Assembly: GCA_036702865.1 (NCBI GenBank)
Contig: DATNQD010000024.1
Location: 1 to 64,000 of the forward strand
Direction of reading: 5' to 3'
Source of the DNA: Trichocoleus sp.
Lineage (GTDB): Bacteria; Cyanobacteriota; Cyanobacteriia; Elainellales; Elainellaceae
DNA length: 64,000 nt
Under the pieces are notes generated by a model, which was not told the origin of the DNA, did no database searches, and saw only the letters and a program-made list of their open reading frames with translations. Shown in pieces: positions 1-9,098 of this stretch (position 1 is the first letter of the stretch; each line of letters starts with the position of its first letter). A program made the translations under genes and the position numbers.

Positions 1-356
1 CCAGAGTGCGATCGTTTTTGAACCCGGAGACGAAGCGGTGGGATGCACCGGGTTTGGGCAATAGTGAGAAGCGGATTACGGCAGACCAAGCCAGAAGGAT
101 GGATGCGATTGCCAGAGCGATCGACTATCAGCAGCAAGTCGTCGTTGGTGAAGTAACCCCTCCACTGCAGGGGCAAAGGATCAGTGAAAATCCACCTGAT
201 GCAGCAGGAATAAACCAACTTTTTGCCCAGAGACCGCTCAATCAGTTCGAGCAACAAACCGAGCAACAAACTGCTCCAGTGATAGAAAAAGCCGATCGCG
301 CACAAGAACTTCCTGGCGTTCCCCTGGTTTTAGACCTGGATCTCTCACCCCGATGA
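1..356 (+). CDS. C-terminal part of an unidentified protein
   Basis: The reading frame is open from the left edge (an in-frame GTG lies at position 6) to a TGA at 354-356, so this is either a short gene or, more likely, the 3' end of a longer gene that starts outside the window. The visible part is polar and rich in Gln, Arg and Pro, with no transmembrane segment or recognisable motif. I do not recognise the family. Codon usage and the presence of CGATCG sites match the neighbours. Confidence 0.35.
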   Translation, partial: RVRSFLNPETKRWDAPGLGNSEKRITADQARRMDAIARAIDYQQQVVVGEVTPPLQGQRISENPPDAAGINQLFAQRPLNQFEQQTEQQTAPVIEKADRAQELPGVPLVLDLDLSPR

Positions 357-683
357 CCAGCAATTGAGCGATTCCTGAAACAAAGTGAAAAAAGTATATA
401 AAGTCTTGATGAAGCTGAGGTGCCCAAAAAGCAATTAGAAGCCTTACTCCATGAGGTCTTAAGTTCTGTTCTGAAATATGAAGTTTATGTGAAGATGTGG
501 CGGTCTACAAACTGTCCCTGATCCCCAGACGAAAAACTTCATGTTAGTCTGTTGCAGTTGCGTAACCAGGAGTGAATACGTAACGAGTACGAGTTAGTGC
601 GGAAGCGCGATCGTCTGATTCATTCAGCGGGCTGTTTCCCCCCTGTTCACTGGCTCCGTCTCCTGTACATTCACAACGGACGT
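357..683. other. Intergenic, no gene seen
   Basis: This gap separates the unknown gene from the RlpA-like gene. No convincing ORF, tRNA or terminator hairpin was seen. It presumably carries the promoter and leader of the RlpA-like gene. An in-frame GTG at 597 would extend that gene, but the added residues do not resemble a signal peptide. Confidence 0.4.
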
Positions 684-1853
684 ATGAACCATACATTTAT
701 GAGCGGTCTGGCTACCGCTACCCTATTGATCACGACGCTGGGAATTTCTCCCTATAGCTCCGCGAATCAATCTGGGAAACCAGACGAAACCTTAGAGGCA
801 GATGTTCCAGTCTTATCGACTACGCCCGTCACGGCGGCATCTCCCTCGGCTACTCCCAACCCAACTGCAACGACGGTTGCCACTACGCCAACCCCAGAAG
901 CGGTGAAAGTTGGAGAGTACCAATCTCAGGAAACCCGTGAGCCACAGTCAGCAATTGCGACAATTTATGCTCACGACTTGGAGGGCAAACAGGCAGCAAC
1001 GGTTTACATCCGTAACATCCCTGTTCTCACGTTCCTCGGCTCAACAACTGCTGATTCTTCCCCCAGTTCTAACTCTGTTTCTCGCAATCCCGCTTCTACC
1101 AAAGTGAAGGTTGCCAGTATCCAGAACCGGGCTGAGCAAGCTGAACCTGAGATGTCTTCTGTTTCTGAGCTGCCACACAACGCGGACAAGGCAAGCAGTC
1201 CCAATGCCGAAGCGTCTGCTGACCCCAATGATCCCGTATGGCGAGCAACAACGATCGCTGCTCGACTCAACCAGCTTTACCGGGAGAACCTGGACGCCAG
1301 TAGCATTACTGCCTCTTGGAACGACCAACAACAGCGTTATGAAATCAAGGCAGGCGACGAAGAACTGCTTGAAATTGATAACACAACAATTCTTCCTGAT
1401 ACCACCAACAGCCCCTCGGAGGATACCCTCCAGGCAGTAAACCGAATTCGTCGTCAGGTTGGTAATGCACCCCCGCTCGATGGTATCTCGGGCGATCCGC
1501 AAGCTCGAACCAGTCAGTTTTCATTTGGGTCAATCCAGCTTGCTTTAACTGGGCTGGCATCCTGGTATGGACCAGGGTTTGACGGTGCTCGCAGTGCAAG
1601 TGGTGAAGTCTTTAATCAAAATGCCCTCACTGCTGCTCATCCGTCTCTTCCCTTTGGAACTCAAGTTCGTGTCACAAACCTAGACAATGGCATGTCTGTG
1701 GTAGTACGGATCAACGATCGAGGCCCTTATGCTCACGATCGAGTGATCGATTTATCAGCAGGAGCTGCCAGAATCATTGGGCTAATGCAGGCTGGTGTTG
1801 CTCCTGTCAATCTTCAGGTTGTTAGCACACTCACCGCTTCTGGTTCGCGATAG
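684..1853 (+). CDS. Septal ring lytic transglycosylase RlpA family protein
   Basis: Secreted protein of 389 residues whose last 100 residues form an RlpA-like double-psi beta-barrel, the domain that cleaves or binds peptidoglycan strands at the septum. The domain opens with GLASWYGPGFDG and contains NDRGPY, which carries the Asp equivalent to the catalytic residue of RlpA lytic transglycosylases. The start at 684 is chosen because it places a hydrophobic signal peptide (about residues 5-25) at the N-terminus; a GTG at 597 is possible. Residues 30-280 are a low-complexity Ser/Thr/Pro/Ala-rich linker typical of cyanobacterial members. There is no C-terminal SPOR domain, unlike E. coli RlpA. Confidence 0.85.
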   Translation: MNHTFMSGLATATLLITTLGISPYSSANQSGKPDETLEADVPVLSTTPVTAASPSATPNPTATTVATTPTPEAVKVGEYQSQETREPQSAIATIYAHDLEGKQAATVYIRNIPVLTFLGSTTADSSPSSNSVSRNPASTKVKVASIQNRAEQAEPEMSSVSELPHNADKASSPNAEASADPNDPVWRATTIAARLNQLYRENLDASSITASWNDQQQRYEIKAGDEELLEIDNTTILPDTTNSPSEDTLQAVNRIRRQVGNAPPLDGISGDPQARTSQFSFGSIQLALTGLASWYGPGFDGARSASGEVFNQNALTAAHPSLPFGTQVRVTNLDNGMSVVVRINDRGPYAHDRVIDLSAGAARIIGLMQAGVAPVNLQVVSTLTASGSR

Positions 1854-1984
1854 ATCAAGATTCAGTCTTCAACCTTTAGGGCTGTTCAACCTGCCGCAAA
1901 AACTCCTGGTTATCTTTCAAGCTATTTACAGCAAATCGTATTCCTGGCAAGTTGACATCTACCAACCGAAAGAGGCTTGAGTCA

Positions 1985-2005
1985 GGGGCATAGTGCCCCT
2001 TTTTT
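1985..2005 (+). terminator. Rho-independent terminator
   Basis: GGGGCA, a 3-nt loop and TGCCCC form a perfect 6-bp stem followed directly by six T residues. It lies about 130 nt past the RlpA-like stop codon and would end that transcript. Confidence 0.8.
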
Positions 2006-2083
2006 GTTTGCAGCGATAGGGTATACGTTGGGCGCTAATCCACTGCTGCTCATTGCGGCAAGAGAAAAGCTAGACTGATTCAC

Positions 2084-2118
2084 AAAAAACGATCGCCCTT
2101 CTCTAGTAGAACGATCGT
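2084..2118 (-). terminator. Rho-independent terminator
   Basis: Read on the minus strand, ACGATCG (2118-2112) pairs with CGATCGT (2095-2089) and is followed by a run of T (2089-2084). It sits 50 nt downstream of the small minus-strand gene ending at 2168 and supports that gene being transcribed. Confidence 0.65.
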
Positions 2119-2167
2119 GTTAGTCAAGCTTTTGTGGAAATGTACTTAAATTTAAGCGTTTGAGTGT

Positions 2168-2344
2168 CTAGTCAGGCTGCTCGCAAAGTTCTTGAATTAC
2201 ATCGATCGCTTGCTGAATCATGGCAATAAGTTCTGCCTCTGAGCCTTCAGAGTGGAAAAGTTGGCGGGTTTGTTCGAGCAGATCGGGTGACGAAAAGCGT
2301 TCTTCTTCAACTGGAGTGGGGAAGCGGTGTAGTTGTTTTAGCAT
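2168..2344 (-). CDS. Small acidic hypothetical protein
   Basis: A 58-residue protein beginning MLKQLHRFPTP; an upstream ATG at 2428 would add 28 mostly hydrophobic residues. It is rich in Glu and Gln and looks alpha-helical, with no membrane segment in the short form. I do not recognise a family. A terminator-like hairpin 50 nt downstream in the same orientation argues for a real gene. It diverges from the small membrane ORF at 2520. Confidence 0.5.
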   Translation of the reverse strand: MLKQLHRFPTPVEEERFSSPDLLEQTRQLFHSEGSEAELIAMIQQAIDVIQELCEQPD

Positions 2345-2519
2345 GGGGGTTGCGGTTAGACATGAGTGGTTATAGAACAAATGTACTATAATTTCTGGCG
2401 CAGTCAAGCCTTGAAGGAAAAATTTCACATTTGGGATTGAGACTGAAGCAGTGCGATCGTCCCATTACACTAGAGACAACCCTCAATCCCTTATCCTTTA
2501 CTCACTAATCCAGATTGCT

Positions 2520-2633
2520 ATGGATACTAAACCTGATCGTCCGCTCTGGCAAAGTCGTTGGCTGAAGCTGTCTTATGGTCTGCTGACTGGAATGGTGATT
2601 GTCTTAATTTTGGGAATTCTGAGTCTCGGCTGA
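2520..2633 (+). CDS. Possible 37-residue single-pass membrane protein
   Basis: Starts MDTKPDRPLWQSRW and continues into one hydrophobic segment of about 20 residues ending at the C-terminus. The pattern (polar, positively charged N-terminus then one helix) resembles small cyanobacterial membrane proteins. An upstream in-frame start at 2451 exists. There is no family match I can name, and the ORF is short enough that chance is possible. It converges on the DUF4126 gene, with only 11 nt between stop codons. Confidence 0.35.
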   Translation: MDTKPDRPLWQSRWLKLSYGLLTGMVIVLILGILSLG

Positions 2634-2644
2634 CGGTCGTAATT

Positions 2645-3289
2645 TTAGCTTTGAGGAACGATCGGCTCTGGGTTGTTCGGTCGGGTTTCGACTTCGGATG
2701 GATTAATTTGGGCTGGCGTTTTTGCCAAGAACCGGCGAATCTTCTGAAAGGTAATCAGGAGAGATGCAATAACTAGAATTCCAGTTGCAGCAGGTAGCAC
2801 AATTGCTAGAGCTGTAAGAAGGACGGCAAACGCGAGTTCGATCGTGGCAACCAACGGATTACTCAATCCTGCCGAGACAGAACTTGAGAGAATTCTGACC
2901 AAATTGCCCATTCCTTTTGTTAAGCCTGCCGTCCCTCCACCAGCAATGATGGCAAGTGTCCAGTGGAGCAAGGGGTTCATTCCAGAAGTGGCAGCCGCAG
3001 TGACGAGCGTGCCTGCAAAAATAGCTGCAGGCGTTGCCACAATATCTAGCATGTGGTCAAGCCAGGGAATGTAATAGCCTGTTACTTCTAGCAGACTCGC
3101 AACTGCCAGCACAATCAACGCTTGATTGGTTTCAATCCAGTCAAAACTGGCAGGTAGATCAACATGCCCCAGCACAGCAGCAGCACTGAGAACCAGAAAC
3201 GGCACAAATACGCGAAAGCCAGTGGCAGCACTCAAGCCAATGCCAAGGAGTAAATCGACAACGGTATCCCAACGAATAAAGCTTTCCAC
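2645..3289 (-). CDS. DUF4126 domain-containing membrane protein
   Basis: A 214-residue integral membrane protein with about five hydrophobic segments. The arrangement (an N-terminal GIGLSAATGFRVFVPFL stretch, a central GYYIPWLDHMLD segment and a Gly-rich AGGGTAGLTKG loop) matches the DUF4126 family common in cyanobacteria and proteobacteria. The C-terminal 35 residues are a polar Pro/Asn-rich tail. Function is unknown. It stands alone, facing a 0.5-kb gap upstream. Confidence 0.8.
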   Translation of the reverse strand: MESFIRWDTVVDLLLGIGLSAATGFRVFVPFLVLSAAAVLGHVDLPASFDWIETNQALIVLAVASLLEVTGYYIPWLDHMLDIVATPAAIFAGTLVTAAATSGMNPLLHWTLAIIAGGGTAGLTKGMGNLVRILSSSVSAGLSNPLVATIELAFAVLLTALAIVLPAATGILVIASLLITFQKIRRFLAKTPAQINPSEVETRPNNPEPIVPQS

Positions 3290-3847
3290 ATCATCCTCCC
3301 ACGACGGTTTAATTCGATATAAGCTGACTATCCTGGGCGAACGATGATAGCAGGGGTCAGGAGTGAGGGGACGAGGGGCATCAATCTGGCTAAATTAGAA
3401 ATTCCAGGTGAGCGATTGGGGAGTTGCCCGATCGGCTTGTCCTGACTCTACCAACGCTGCTATCGACTCAATAGATGTTTACTAGTGTAAGTAATTTTTT
3501 CAGGATAGTTGGCATCCGATGGGCAGAGATTGGATTAATCAGGCTTGAGGTGTTGGAAGACTGATTAGGGATGAGGTTCGCTAAAAGCAGCATGGCAATA
3601 AATAGTAAAAAAGGCTCTCTTACATCAGTACCGAAGTGAGTAGACGTATGAGCCAAGCCAGCACTGCACTACTGTTGCCAACCAGCCAGGAACACTATAC
3701 ACAGATAGTTCTATCATCCGGCATCATGCAAACTCACTCGTAGATTGAACAACTTGGAATCTTCCTAAAGATCATAGGAAAGGCAACCTGAATCAGCATA
3801 GCTTTAATGGTGAGCACCTGAATGACTGAAAGTTGGATGAAAAAAAG
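3290..3847. other. Long intergenic region
   Basis: About 560 bp without a convincing gene. A minus-strand ORF at 3468-3656 encodes 62 residues with an uneven, non-protein-like composition and I do not call it. No tRNA, hairpin-T terminator or repeat was seen. It should contain the divergent promoters for the DUF4126 gene and for the small gene at 3848. Confidence 0.4.
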
Positions 3848-4144
3848 ATGGAAACAACCTACGATTTAGAAACAGATTTAAACACGCTGGTGAACGATTA
3901 TGGGCTAATTTCGGTTTTAGAAGCCTTGAAACAGCTTGTTGAAATTAGAGCCGAGCACACCGCTGAACCTTCCACTGATCAGCAGAGCGAAGAGACTGAA
4001 GCATTCCGCGATGTTGCCCGATCGCTCACCGTATTAATTAAAGCCTTACCACCAGAGCTAGATTACGAAATTGCCTTACAGCAGGTAACACATACCTCTA
4101 CTAATTTAGATCCTCAAGAAGAAATGCTGACTTACGGGCAGTGA
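3848..4144 (+). CDS. Small acidic hypothetical protein
   Basis: A 98-residue acidic protein starting METTYDLETDLNTLV; a TTG five codons earlier (3833) is an alternative start. Predicted to be mostly helical, with two amphipathic helices around residues 10-35 and 55-85 separated by a polar Glu/Gln/Ser segment. No family is recognised, and no membrane segment or metal-binding motif is seen. It is flanked by long gaps on both sides, so it is probably monocistronic. Confidence 0.5.
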   Translation: METTYDLETDLNTLVNDYGLISVLEALKQLVEIRAEHTAEPSTDQQSEETEAFRDVARSLTVLIKALPPELDYEIALQQVTHTSTNLDPQEEMLTYGQ

Positions 4145-4522
4145 TGGCAGGAAATATTCAGTGGGTCGAGAGGAGGGAACAGGGGCAAACCATGATGGTA
4201 GCGATCAAAAAATAAGGTTAAATAACCTATCAAACATAAGCTATTTATGCCAAATTGATGAGGTTCACAACTTGCTATCACCTTTCACTGATTACCTCTG
4301 AAAGATAATTTTTGGATGAAATAGATAATGTTGCCTTGCACTAGCTCTGCGCTGAATTAATCTAGCTTGATACAGTGATAAGAATGGTTTAGCTAATATA
4401 TCAGTCGCAAAAAAGGTTAGATCCAACCCTGTAGATCTAACCCATCAAACAAAATCTAAAGCAGGCTGATAAACGTTTCTAGTTACCGATCCCTATTCTC
4501 TGTTTATCTATCTCCTGCCAGA
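4145..4522. other. Intergenic region with terminator
   Basis: No gene seen. It holds a short inverted repeat (AGGTTA/TAACCT, 4215-4228) without a T-run and a much better minus-strand terminator at 4409-4442. Confidence 0.5.
4409..4442 (-). terminator. Rho-independent terminator of the SDR gene
   Basis: GGTTAGATC (4415-4423) and GATCTAACC (4434-4442) form a perfect 9-bp stem. On the minus strand it is followed by six T residues (4414-4409). It lies 80 nt past the stop codon of the SDR gene. Confidence 0.85.
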
Positions 4523-5338
4523 TCAAGCGTCTTGATTCTGGAACGTTTTTCGCGTTAACCACTGCATTAAGCCAGGAAAAACACTGCTGATTCCAGCCGA
4601 TAATTTTGCAGAACCTACCAACACTTCCGATCGCTGATCCTTCACTGCTTCCCAAATTGCTTTGGCAACGTCTTCTGGCTTCTCGACAATGGGAGCTTTC
4701 AACACCTGGTCAATCTGCTGGCGGCGATCGTGCAAATCCTGTTCGTTTCTGCCTCGGAAGACAGCCCGATCCATGAAGCTAGATTTGATGAGATTGGGAT
4801 AAATACCAGCAACGTGAATCCCTTTCGGTGAGAGTTCAGCATTGAGAGACTGAGTTAATCCAGTGACTGCATATTTACTAGTGACATAAGGAACTAGATA
4901 GGCGGCAGCACTCTTCCCAGCGATCGAACTGAGGTTGACGATCGTGCCTTTACCTCTTGCCAAAAAATGAGGCAACACAGCATTAATGGTGTGAATATAT
5001 CCCCATAGATTAGTATCAAGAATTTGATGCCAGTCTTCCAATGAGAACTGGTCAACCGTACCACTGGCATAAATGCCTGCATTGTTCACCAAAACATCAA
5101 TCGCGCCAAACTCATCCAGTGCGCGTTGAATTAAAGCATTCACTTGATTCGGATCTTTAACATCTGTAGGAACCGTCAGCACCGCATGACCCATCGATCG
5201 AAATTCTTGAGCCACTGCTTCCAGTCGATCAACTTGACGGGCGGCAAGAACGAGATTGTATCCTTCCTTAGCGAATAGAGTGGCAGTTGCCTTGCCAATT
5301 CCTTGAGATGCGCCAGTAATGAGAACAGTAGGAGCCAT
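4523..5338 (-). CDS. SDR family NAD(P)-dependent oxidoreductase
   Basis: A 271-residue classical short-chain dehydrogenase/reductase. The Rossmann motif TGASQGIGKA is at residues 8-17, NNAG follows around residue 87, the catalytic Ser lies in NLSSIAGKSAA, and YVTSK supplies the YxxxK pair. The C-terminal extension past residue 240 ends in a short hydrophobic stretch (FPGLMQWLTRK), as in SDRs related to membrane-associated acyl or sphingoid reductases. The substrate cannot be read from the sequence. It has its own terminator downstream and a 66-nt gap to the next minus-strand gene upstream, so co-transcription with the protease gene is possible. Confidence 0.85.
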   Translation of the reverse strand: MAPTVLITGASQGIGKATATLFAKEGYNLVLAARQVDRLEAVAQEFRSMGHAVLTVPTDVKDPNQVNALIQRALDEFGAIDVLVNNAGIYASGTVDQFSLEDWHQILDTNLWGYIHTINAVLPHFLARGKGTIVNLSSIAGKSAAAYLVPYVTSKYAVTGLTQSLNAELSPKGIHVAGIYPNLIKSSFMDRAVFRGRNEQDLHDRRQQIDQVLKAPIVEKPEDVAKAIWEAVKDQRSEVLVGSAKLSAGISSVFPGLMQWLTRKTFQNQDA

Positions 5339-5404
5339 AGAGCCTTTTAAGAATCGTAAACGACTTTATTTTCCAGTGTTCATAAAAATGGCTCATAAAC
5401 CGTC

Positions 5405-6091
5405 TTACTTTTGCGAGAGATATGCTTCGATCGCCTGCTCACATTCTGCCACTGGAAGCCGTTGCTCCATTGCTGCTACTAGCGCCTCATACGCTGCCCA
5501 ATTCTCCTGTAAACGAGTTTTTGCCTGCAACAGTGCCCACCGTTCTTTCTGTTCTCGTTCGCTGTTGGGTCGCCGCAACTGTGACCAGAGCAACTGAAGC
5601 TTCTGGCGATCGTCTACGCCACCTTGGGCATTCTCGTAAACCAGCATCTCAGCCGCGAGTCCCGCCATCCAAACGGCACAATAGCGTTCGACTAACTGCA
5701 CAGAGAGTTTCCCTTCTGCCACTTGAGAATCGAGTTCTGCCGTACCAAAGCTGACGCCACCCAGCCCCGGTTGCCCCTGCCGGAAAGCTTCCCAGGCGCT
5801 CAAGGTATATCCAGTAATGGGGATATTCAGCAAATGAGCCACTAAAAAATGTCCGGCTTCATGACGCAAAACCCGATCGCGCTGCTCTGGCGAAAATCGC
5901 GACATCCAGTCCACCAGAAGCGTTCCTGCCCGTCCTTGCCAGCTTAAAGTATCCAGAGTTGCAATTCCTAGAATTCCGAAGACTGCAATTGCCGGAACTG
6001 CTGGAGAAATATGCAGCAAAGGTCCGAGCAAACTGGTCATGACCAGCGTGAAGATCGTGACGGCAACCAAATTCAGGGTAGTTTGACTCAT
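5405..6091 (-). CDS. Membrane-anchored M41-like zinc protease without AAA domain
   Basis: A 228-residue protein with two hydrophobic segments (about 7-27 and 31-48) followed by a soluble domain with the zinc-protease motif HEAGH at 77-81. The helix after it (FLVAHLL) and the downstream GGVDDRQK segment, possibly holding the third zinc ligand, resemble the protease domain of FtsH (family M41), but there is no AAA ATPase module. Such stand-alone FtsH-protease-like proteins are conserved in cyanobacteria and plastids, often auto-named ATP-dependent Zn protease although they cannot hydrolyse ATP. The substrate is unknown, probably a membrane protein. Confidence 0.7.
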   Translation of the reverse strand: MSQTTLNLVAVTIFTLVMTSLLGPLLHISPAVPAIAVFGILGIATLDTLSWQGRAGTLLVDWMSRFSPEQRDRVLRHEAGHFLVAHLLNIPITGYTLSAWEAFRQGQPGLGGVSFGTAELDSQVAEGKLSVQLVERYCAVWMAGLAAEMLVYENAQGGVDDRQKLQLLWSQLRRPNSEREQKERWALLQAKTRLQENWAAYEALVAAMEQRLPVAECEQAIEAYLSQK

Positions 6092-6269
6092 GCAAGGCAG
6101 AGAGTGAGTTTATCGTTTTGTTAATTTATTGTGACAGGTATTGCAAGAGATAGGTTATGCATGGCAGAGGTTAGACCACTGTATGAACAAATGTATGAAC
6201 AAAATACGTTTGCGATATTACCCTCAAGGTTGCTTTGGGGGCAGTTCTCCTGCTTTTCCATATCTATAT

Positions 6270-6302
6270 CTGATCGCTATCTAATCGCTATCCGATCGCT
6301 AC
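6270..6302. repeat. Three 11-bp tandem units across a stop codon
   Basis: Three near-identical units (CTGATCGCTAT, CTAATCGCTAT, CCGATCGCTAC). The last contains the stop codon (6299-6301) of the minus-strand VanY-type gene. Confidence 0.8.
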
Positions 6303-7138
6303 TGTCGTTTGCCTTCCTCTGACAGCATTCTCGCCCGATAAAAAGTCTCCAGGCTCTCTCGATCGCCCACAAATCGCCAGTGCCAGGGTTCATAGCTAAC
6401 GTTCATCGGATTGTCTTTAGAAAAAGATAGCTCGAAGCTATAGAAGGCAGCGTTTTGTTTCAGCCAGCGATAGGCAGGAGTGGCATCAAAACTGGGTTGT
6501 AAGTCGCTGCTGGATCGCTCGCCATCTCCAATATCAACCGCATAGCCTGTGTGATGCTCGCTGTATCCTGGTGGCGCACTGACGGAGGCTCGTTTGTTTA
6601 CGTCTTGTCCTCGTTCGGCTTTCAGGTCAAAGAAGACGTGCTCTTGCTCTGCGATCGATCGAAAACCAGATAGGGGAACCAGAGTAACACCATCAGCTTT
6701 TGCGGCAGCCATCATTGCTTGAAATTTACTTGCGGCACTGCGGCGCAGCAGCACATTTGTATTGGAGGAAACAGGTTGCAAGTCATTCTGTGGCGCTTCT
6801 TTGTAGCGTAAGTGTCCTAAAAGTGTGGATGCACCTTCACCACCAAACAGATCGATCGCCTGTGCCATGATCGTCTCGGCAGCAGAGGTTGCTGTCAAAG
6901 CGGGGGCTTGGGAAAGAGAGCGAGGCATGAGTGCCAGCGAAACCAACCCAATAGAAGCAACAACACCGCTACCGAATGCCCATAGAATCAGGGGGTATCG
7001 CCGTGAGCCTGATTTTTCTGTGCCCGAGGTTTCACGCACGGCTTCTGGAATGTCTTGGATAGGCGCATTGGAAAACTCAGAAAGTTCTCCTGTCTCCTTC
7101 GGTAGCCCTGCATCATTCACGCGCAAGTCCTCCTGCAT
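6299..7138 (-). CDS. M15 family D-alanyl-D-alanine carboxypeptidase (VanY/DdcB type)
   Basis: A 279-residue peptidoglycan carboxypeptidase anchored by one transmembrane segment (about 48-70) with the catalytic domain outside the membrane. Zinc ligands are visible in the family order: SEHHTGYAVD gives His195 and Asp202, and PWHW gives His253. SGFRS around residue 157-161 supplies the conserved substrate-binding Arg. This is the M15B pattern of enzymes that trim the terminal D-Ala of stem peptides. The first 45 residues are an acidic cytoplasmic tail. It diverges from the AEC permease gene. Confidence 0.88.
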   Translation of the reverse strand: MQEDLRVNDAGLPKETGELSEFSNAPIQDIPEAVRETSGTEKSGSRRYPLILWAFGSGVVASIGLVSLALMPRSLSQAPALTATSAAETIMAQAIDLFGGEGASTLLGHLRYKEAPQNDLQPVSSNTNVLLRRSAASKFQAMMAAAKADGVTLVPLSGFRSIAEQEHVFFDLKAERGQDVNKRASVSAPPGYSEHHTGYAVDIGDGERSSSDLQPSFDATPAYRWLKQNAAFYSFELSFSKDNPMNVSYEPWHWRFVGDRESLETFYRARMLSEEGKRQ

Positions 7139-7263
7139 CTAGTGGCAAGCCTAGCCCATTGTAAGTAGACTAGGGCAGTTTTCGTACCGACGTATTCTTA
7201 ATTCCTCTATATCATCTGTATCTTTATCAGTCTCCCTATCTGTCTTTTGCTCTGCTCGATCGC

Positions 7264-8226
7264 ATGAATGAAGCTACAAGCTTACTACGACTCTATGTTC
7301 CACTCATCATTTGGATTGGGTCAGGCTGGGTTTTGGGTCGCTGGCTGCCCAATTCTATCCCACTAAAGCTGGGAAAATTTTTGTTTTGGGTGGGAGTGCC
7401 GTTGAGCATTGTCGCATTTTTACGGCAAGCAAATCTGTCTGCTGCGGTTTGGCTCGCGCCCTTCACTGCCTGGGCTGCTTTGCTGCTGGGTGCTTTGCTG
7501 GCTTGGGGCTGGATTCAAGGACAGATCTATCTCGCCCGCTTCTTCACCTCTGGCGATCGCCTTCTTGATCACCCGCTCCAGCATCGACCCACCCAAGGAA
7601 GTTTTCTACTGGCTGCCATGGTTGGCAATACAGGCTATCTGGGCTATCCGGTGTCGCTGGCTTTAGTCGGCACAGAGCACTTCGGTTGGGCAGTGTTTTA
7701 CGACACGATGGGCAGTACCTTGGGAGCCTATGGGCTGGGCGTGATGTTGGCAGCTCACTTCAGCGAATCGCAGCATTCGGGGCAATTGTGGCAGTCGATC
7801 CTCAAAAACCCTGCTTTCTGGAGCTTCTGGCTTGGCTTAGGGCTAAGATCTGTTCCCTTACCAGGCGTTGTCGAGTTGGGGCTGAAAAATTGCGCCTGGG
7901 TCATCATCGCCCTCTCCCTGCTGCTGTTGGGAATGCGGCTGAGCCAACTATCTTCCTGGCATAGCGTCCAGCCCGCTGCGATCAGTTTGGGAATAAAAAT
8001 GCTAATTGTGCCACTGCTGCTGGGGTTTGAACTCCCCCGTCTGGGAATTACCGGATTGCCGCAACTGTCGATCGTCCTTCAAATGGCGATGCCGCCTGCT
8101 TTCGCAACCCTTGTCATTGCAGAAGCCTATGATCTCGATCGCGACTTGACTGTGACAACGCTGGCGCTAGGCTCGATCGGGCTATTGGTCTTGCTTCCCC
8201 TCTGGATCTGGCTCTTCGCACCGTAA
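7264..8226 (+). CDS. AEC family transporter (auxin efflux carrier-like)
   Basis: A 320-residue integral membrane protein with roughly ten hydrophobic segments in two halves, the layout of the AEC (auxin efflux carrier/malonate permease) family. Family-like stretches include GNTGYLGYPVSLAL in the middle, with the Asn-Xaa-Gly and Pro residues of the permease core, and AMPPAFATLVIAEAYDLD near the C-terminus. The substrate is probably a small organic acid or other anion and is not predictable here. Its stop codon is 4 nt from the end of the converging gene at 8231. Confidence 0.85.
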   Translation: MNEATSLLRLYVPLIIWIGSGWVLGRWLPNSIPLKLGKFLFWVGVPLSIVAFLRQANLSAAVWLAPFTAWAALLLGALLAWGWIQGQIYLARFFTSGDRLLDHPLQHRPTQGSFLLAAMVGNTGYLGYPVSLALVGTEHFGWAVFYDTMGSTLGAYGLGVMLAAHFSESQHSGQLWQSILKNPAFWSFWLGLGLRSVPLPGVVELGLKNCAWVIIALSLLLLGMRLSQLSSWHSVQPAAISLGIKMLIVPLLLGFELPRLGITGLPQLSIVLQMAMPPAFATLVIAEAYDLDRDLTVTTLALGSIGLLVLLPLWIWLFAP

Positions 8227-8230
8227 AAGC

Positions 8231-8689
8231 TTAACCCACCCAGTTGACATCTCCATCAGATGATTTCACCGAAGGCAGCGGTTTAGAAATTGGCGCTTCC
8301 CGTCGTACAAATCCGCGCTGAATAACGGTGTCCCCTCCATCGGTTGAGGTTGCACCGGGAGGAACTGTTTTAGAGGACGGAGCAACCTTCACTGTGCTGG
8401 AATGAGGGTGATCGGCTGTGACAACGGTTGGGGAAGGGTCATCTTGGCTAGAGGTGCGTTCGGGTTCGATCACCTTTTGCACAATCCACTCGATCGTCTG
8501 CTCTTTCAGCCAGCCTCGTGCAACAACGATCTCACCAAACCGCATTCCGGTGGCTTGCTGATCATTCAAAATCACCATAATTTGATCCGAAGTCAGCAGC
8601 CCCGCATCTGCCAGGTAGCTACCAATCCGCTTAGGTGAAGTTAAGGCAGTAACAGGCTGGACTCGATAGTGATCGCTATAGTTTTTCAT
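8231..8689 (-). CDS. Protein with a stand-alone T2SSE_N (GspE/PilB N-terminal)-like domain
   Basis: A 152-residue soluble protein. Residues about 20-75 (RIGSYLADAGLLTSDQI, then a FGEIVVARGWL segment) match the paired-helix pattern of the N-terminal domain of type II secretion/type IV pilus ATPases (T2SSE_N/MshEN), which in some proteins binds c-di-GMP. Residues 80-152 are a disordered Ser/Pro/Thr-rich tail. There is no ATPase domain, so it could act as an adaptor or regulator. The assignment rests on my reading of the pattern. It converges on the AEC gene and is likely monocistronic. Confidence 0.6.
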   Translation of the reverse strand: MKNYSDHYRVQPVTALTSPKRIGSYLADAGLLTSDQIMVILNDQQATGMRFGEIVVARGWLKEQTIEWIVQKVIEPERTSSQDDPSPTVVTADHPHSSTVKVAPSSKTVPPGATSTDGGDTVIQRGFVRREAPISKPLPSVKSSDGDVNWVG

Positions 8690-9098
8690 AGATAAAATTA
8701 CTCCAAACGCCTTCAGATCACCCAGGGGGGGCGGGTAGATGCCTGGAGAATCAGATTTTTAGTCAGTAATTTCAATTAGTGAATTAAAGGTCTGCATCCT
8801 GTAGGTTTTCACAGTATAGCAATTGAAGTTCAAGATCCTGGAAAGCAGTTTCATCAAGAATTTGTAAAGACCTCTGTAAATAGACGCAGTTCTACCACCA
8901 ACCAGCCGATAAAACTTCGTCTAGAAGTTAAACTCTCTTGGAAGGAGTTAAATCTGTAATTCAGCAATTTTTAGGATCTTAATTTAAGTGAATTGAGCAA
9001 AATCTTGGTCAGTCCACCTGTTTGCCACCCCTTGCGATGCTGTTAGTTTCAGCAAGCGATCGGGTACTACTAAAAGAGCTTTTTCAGGGTTCCGCATC
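8690..9098. other. Intergenic region
   Basis: About 410 bp with no convincing gene. It lies between two divergently transcribed genes and must hold both promoters. It includes a G-rich stretch (8727-8735) flanked by CCAGG/CCTGG and an otherwise AT-rich segment (8760-9000). No tRNA or riboswitch fold was recognised. Confidence 0.4.

Noticed and set aside
3468-3656. Minus-strand 62-residue ORF
   Set aside because: No ribosome site, uneven composition, not linked to a neighbour, and no recognisable family; likely chance.
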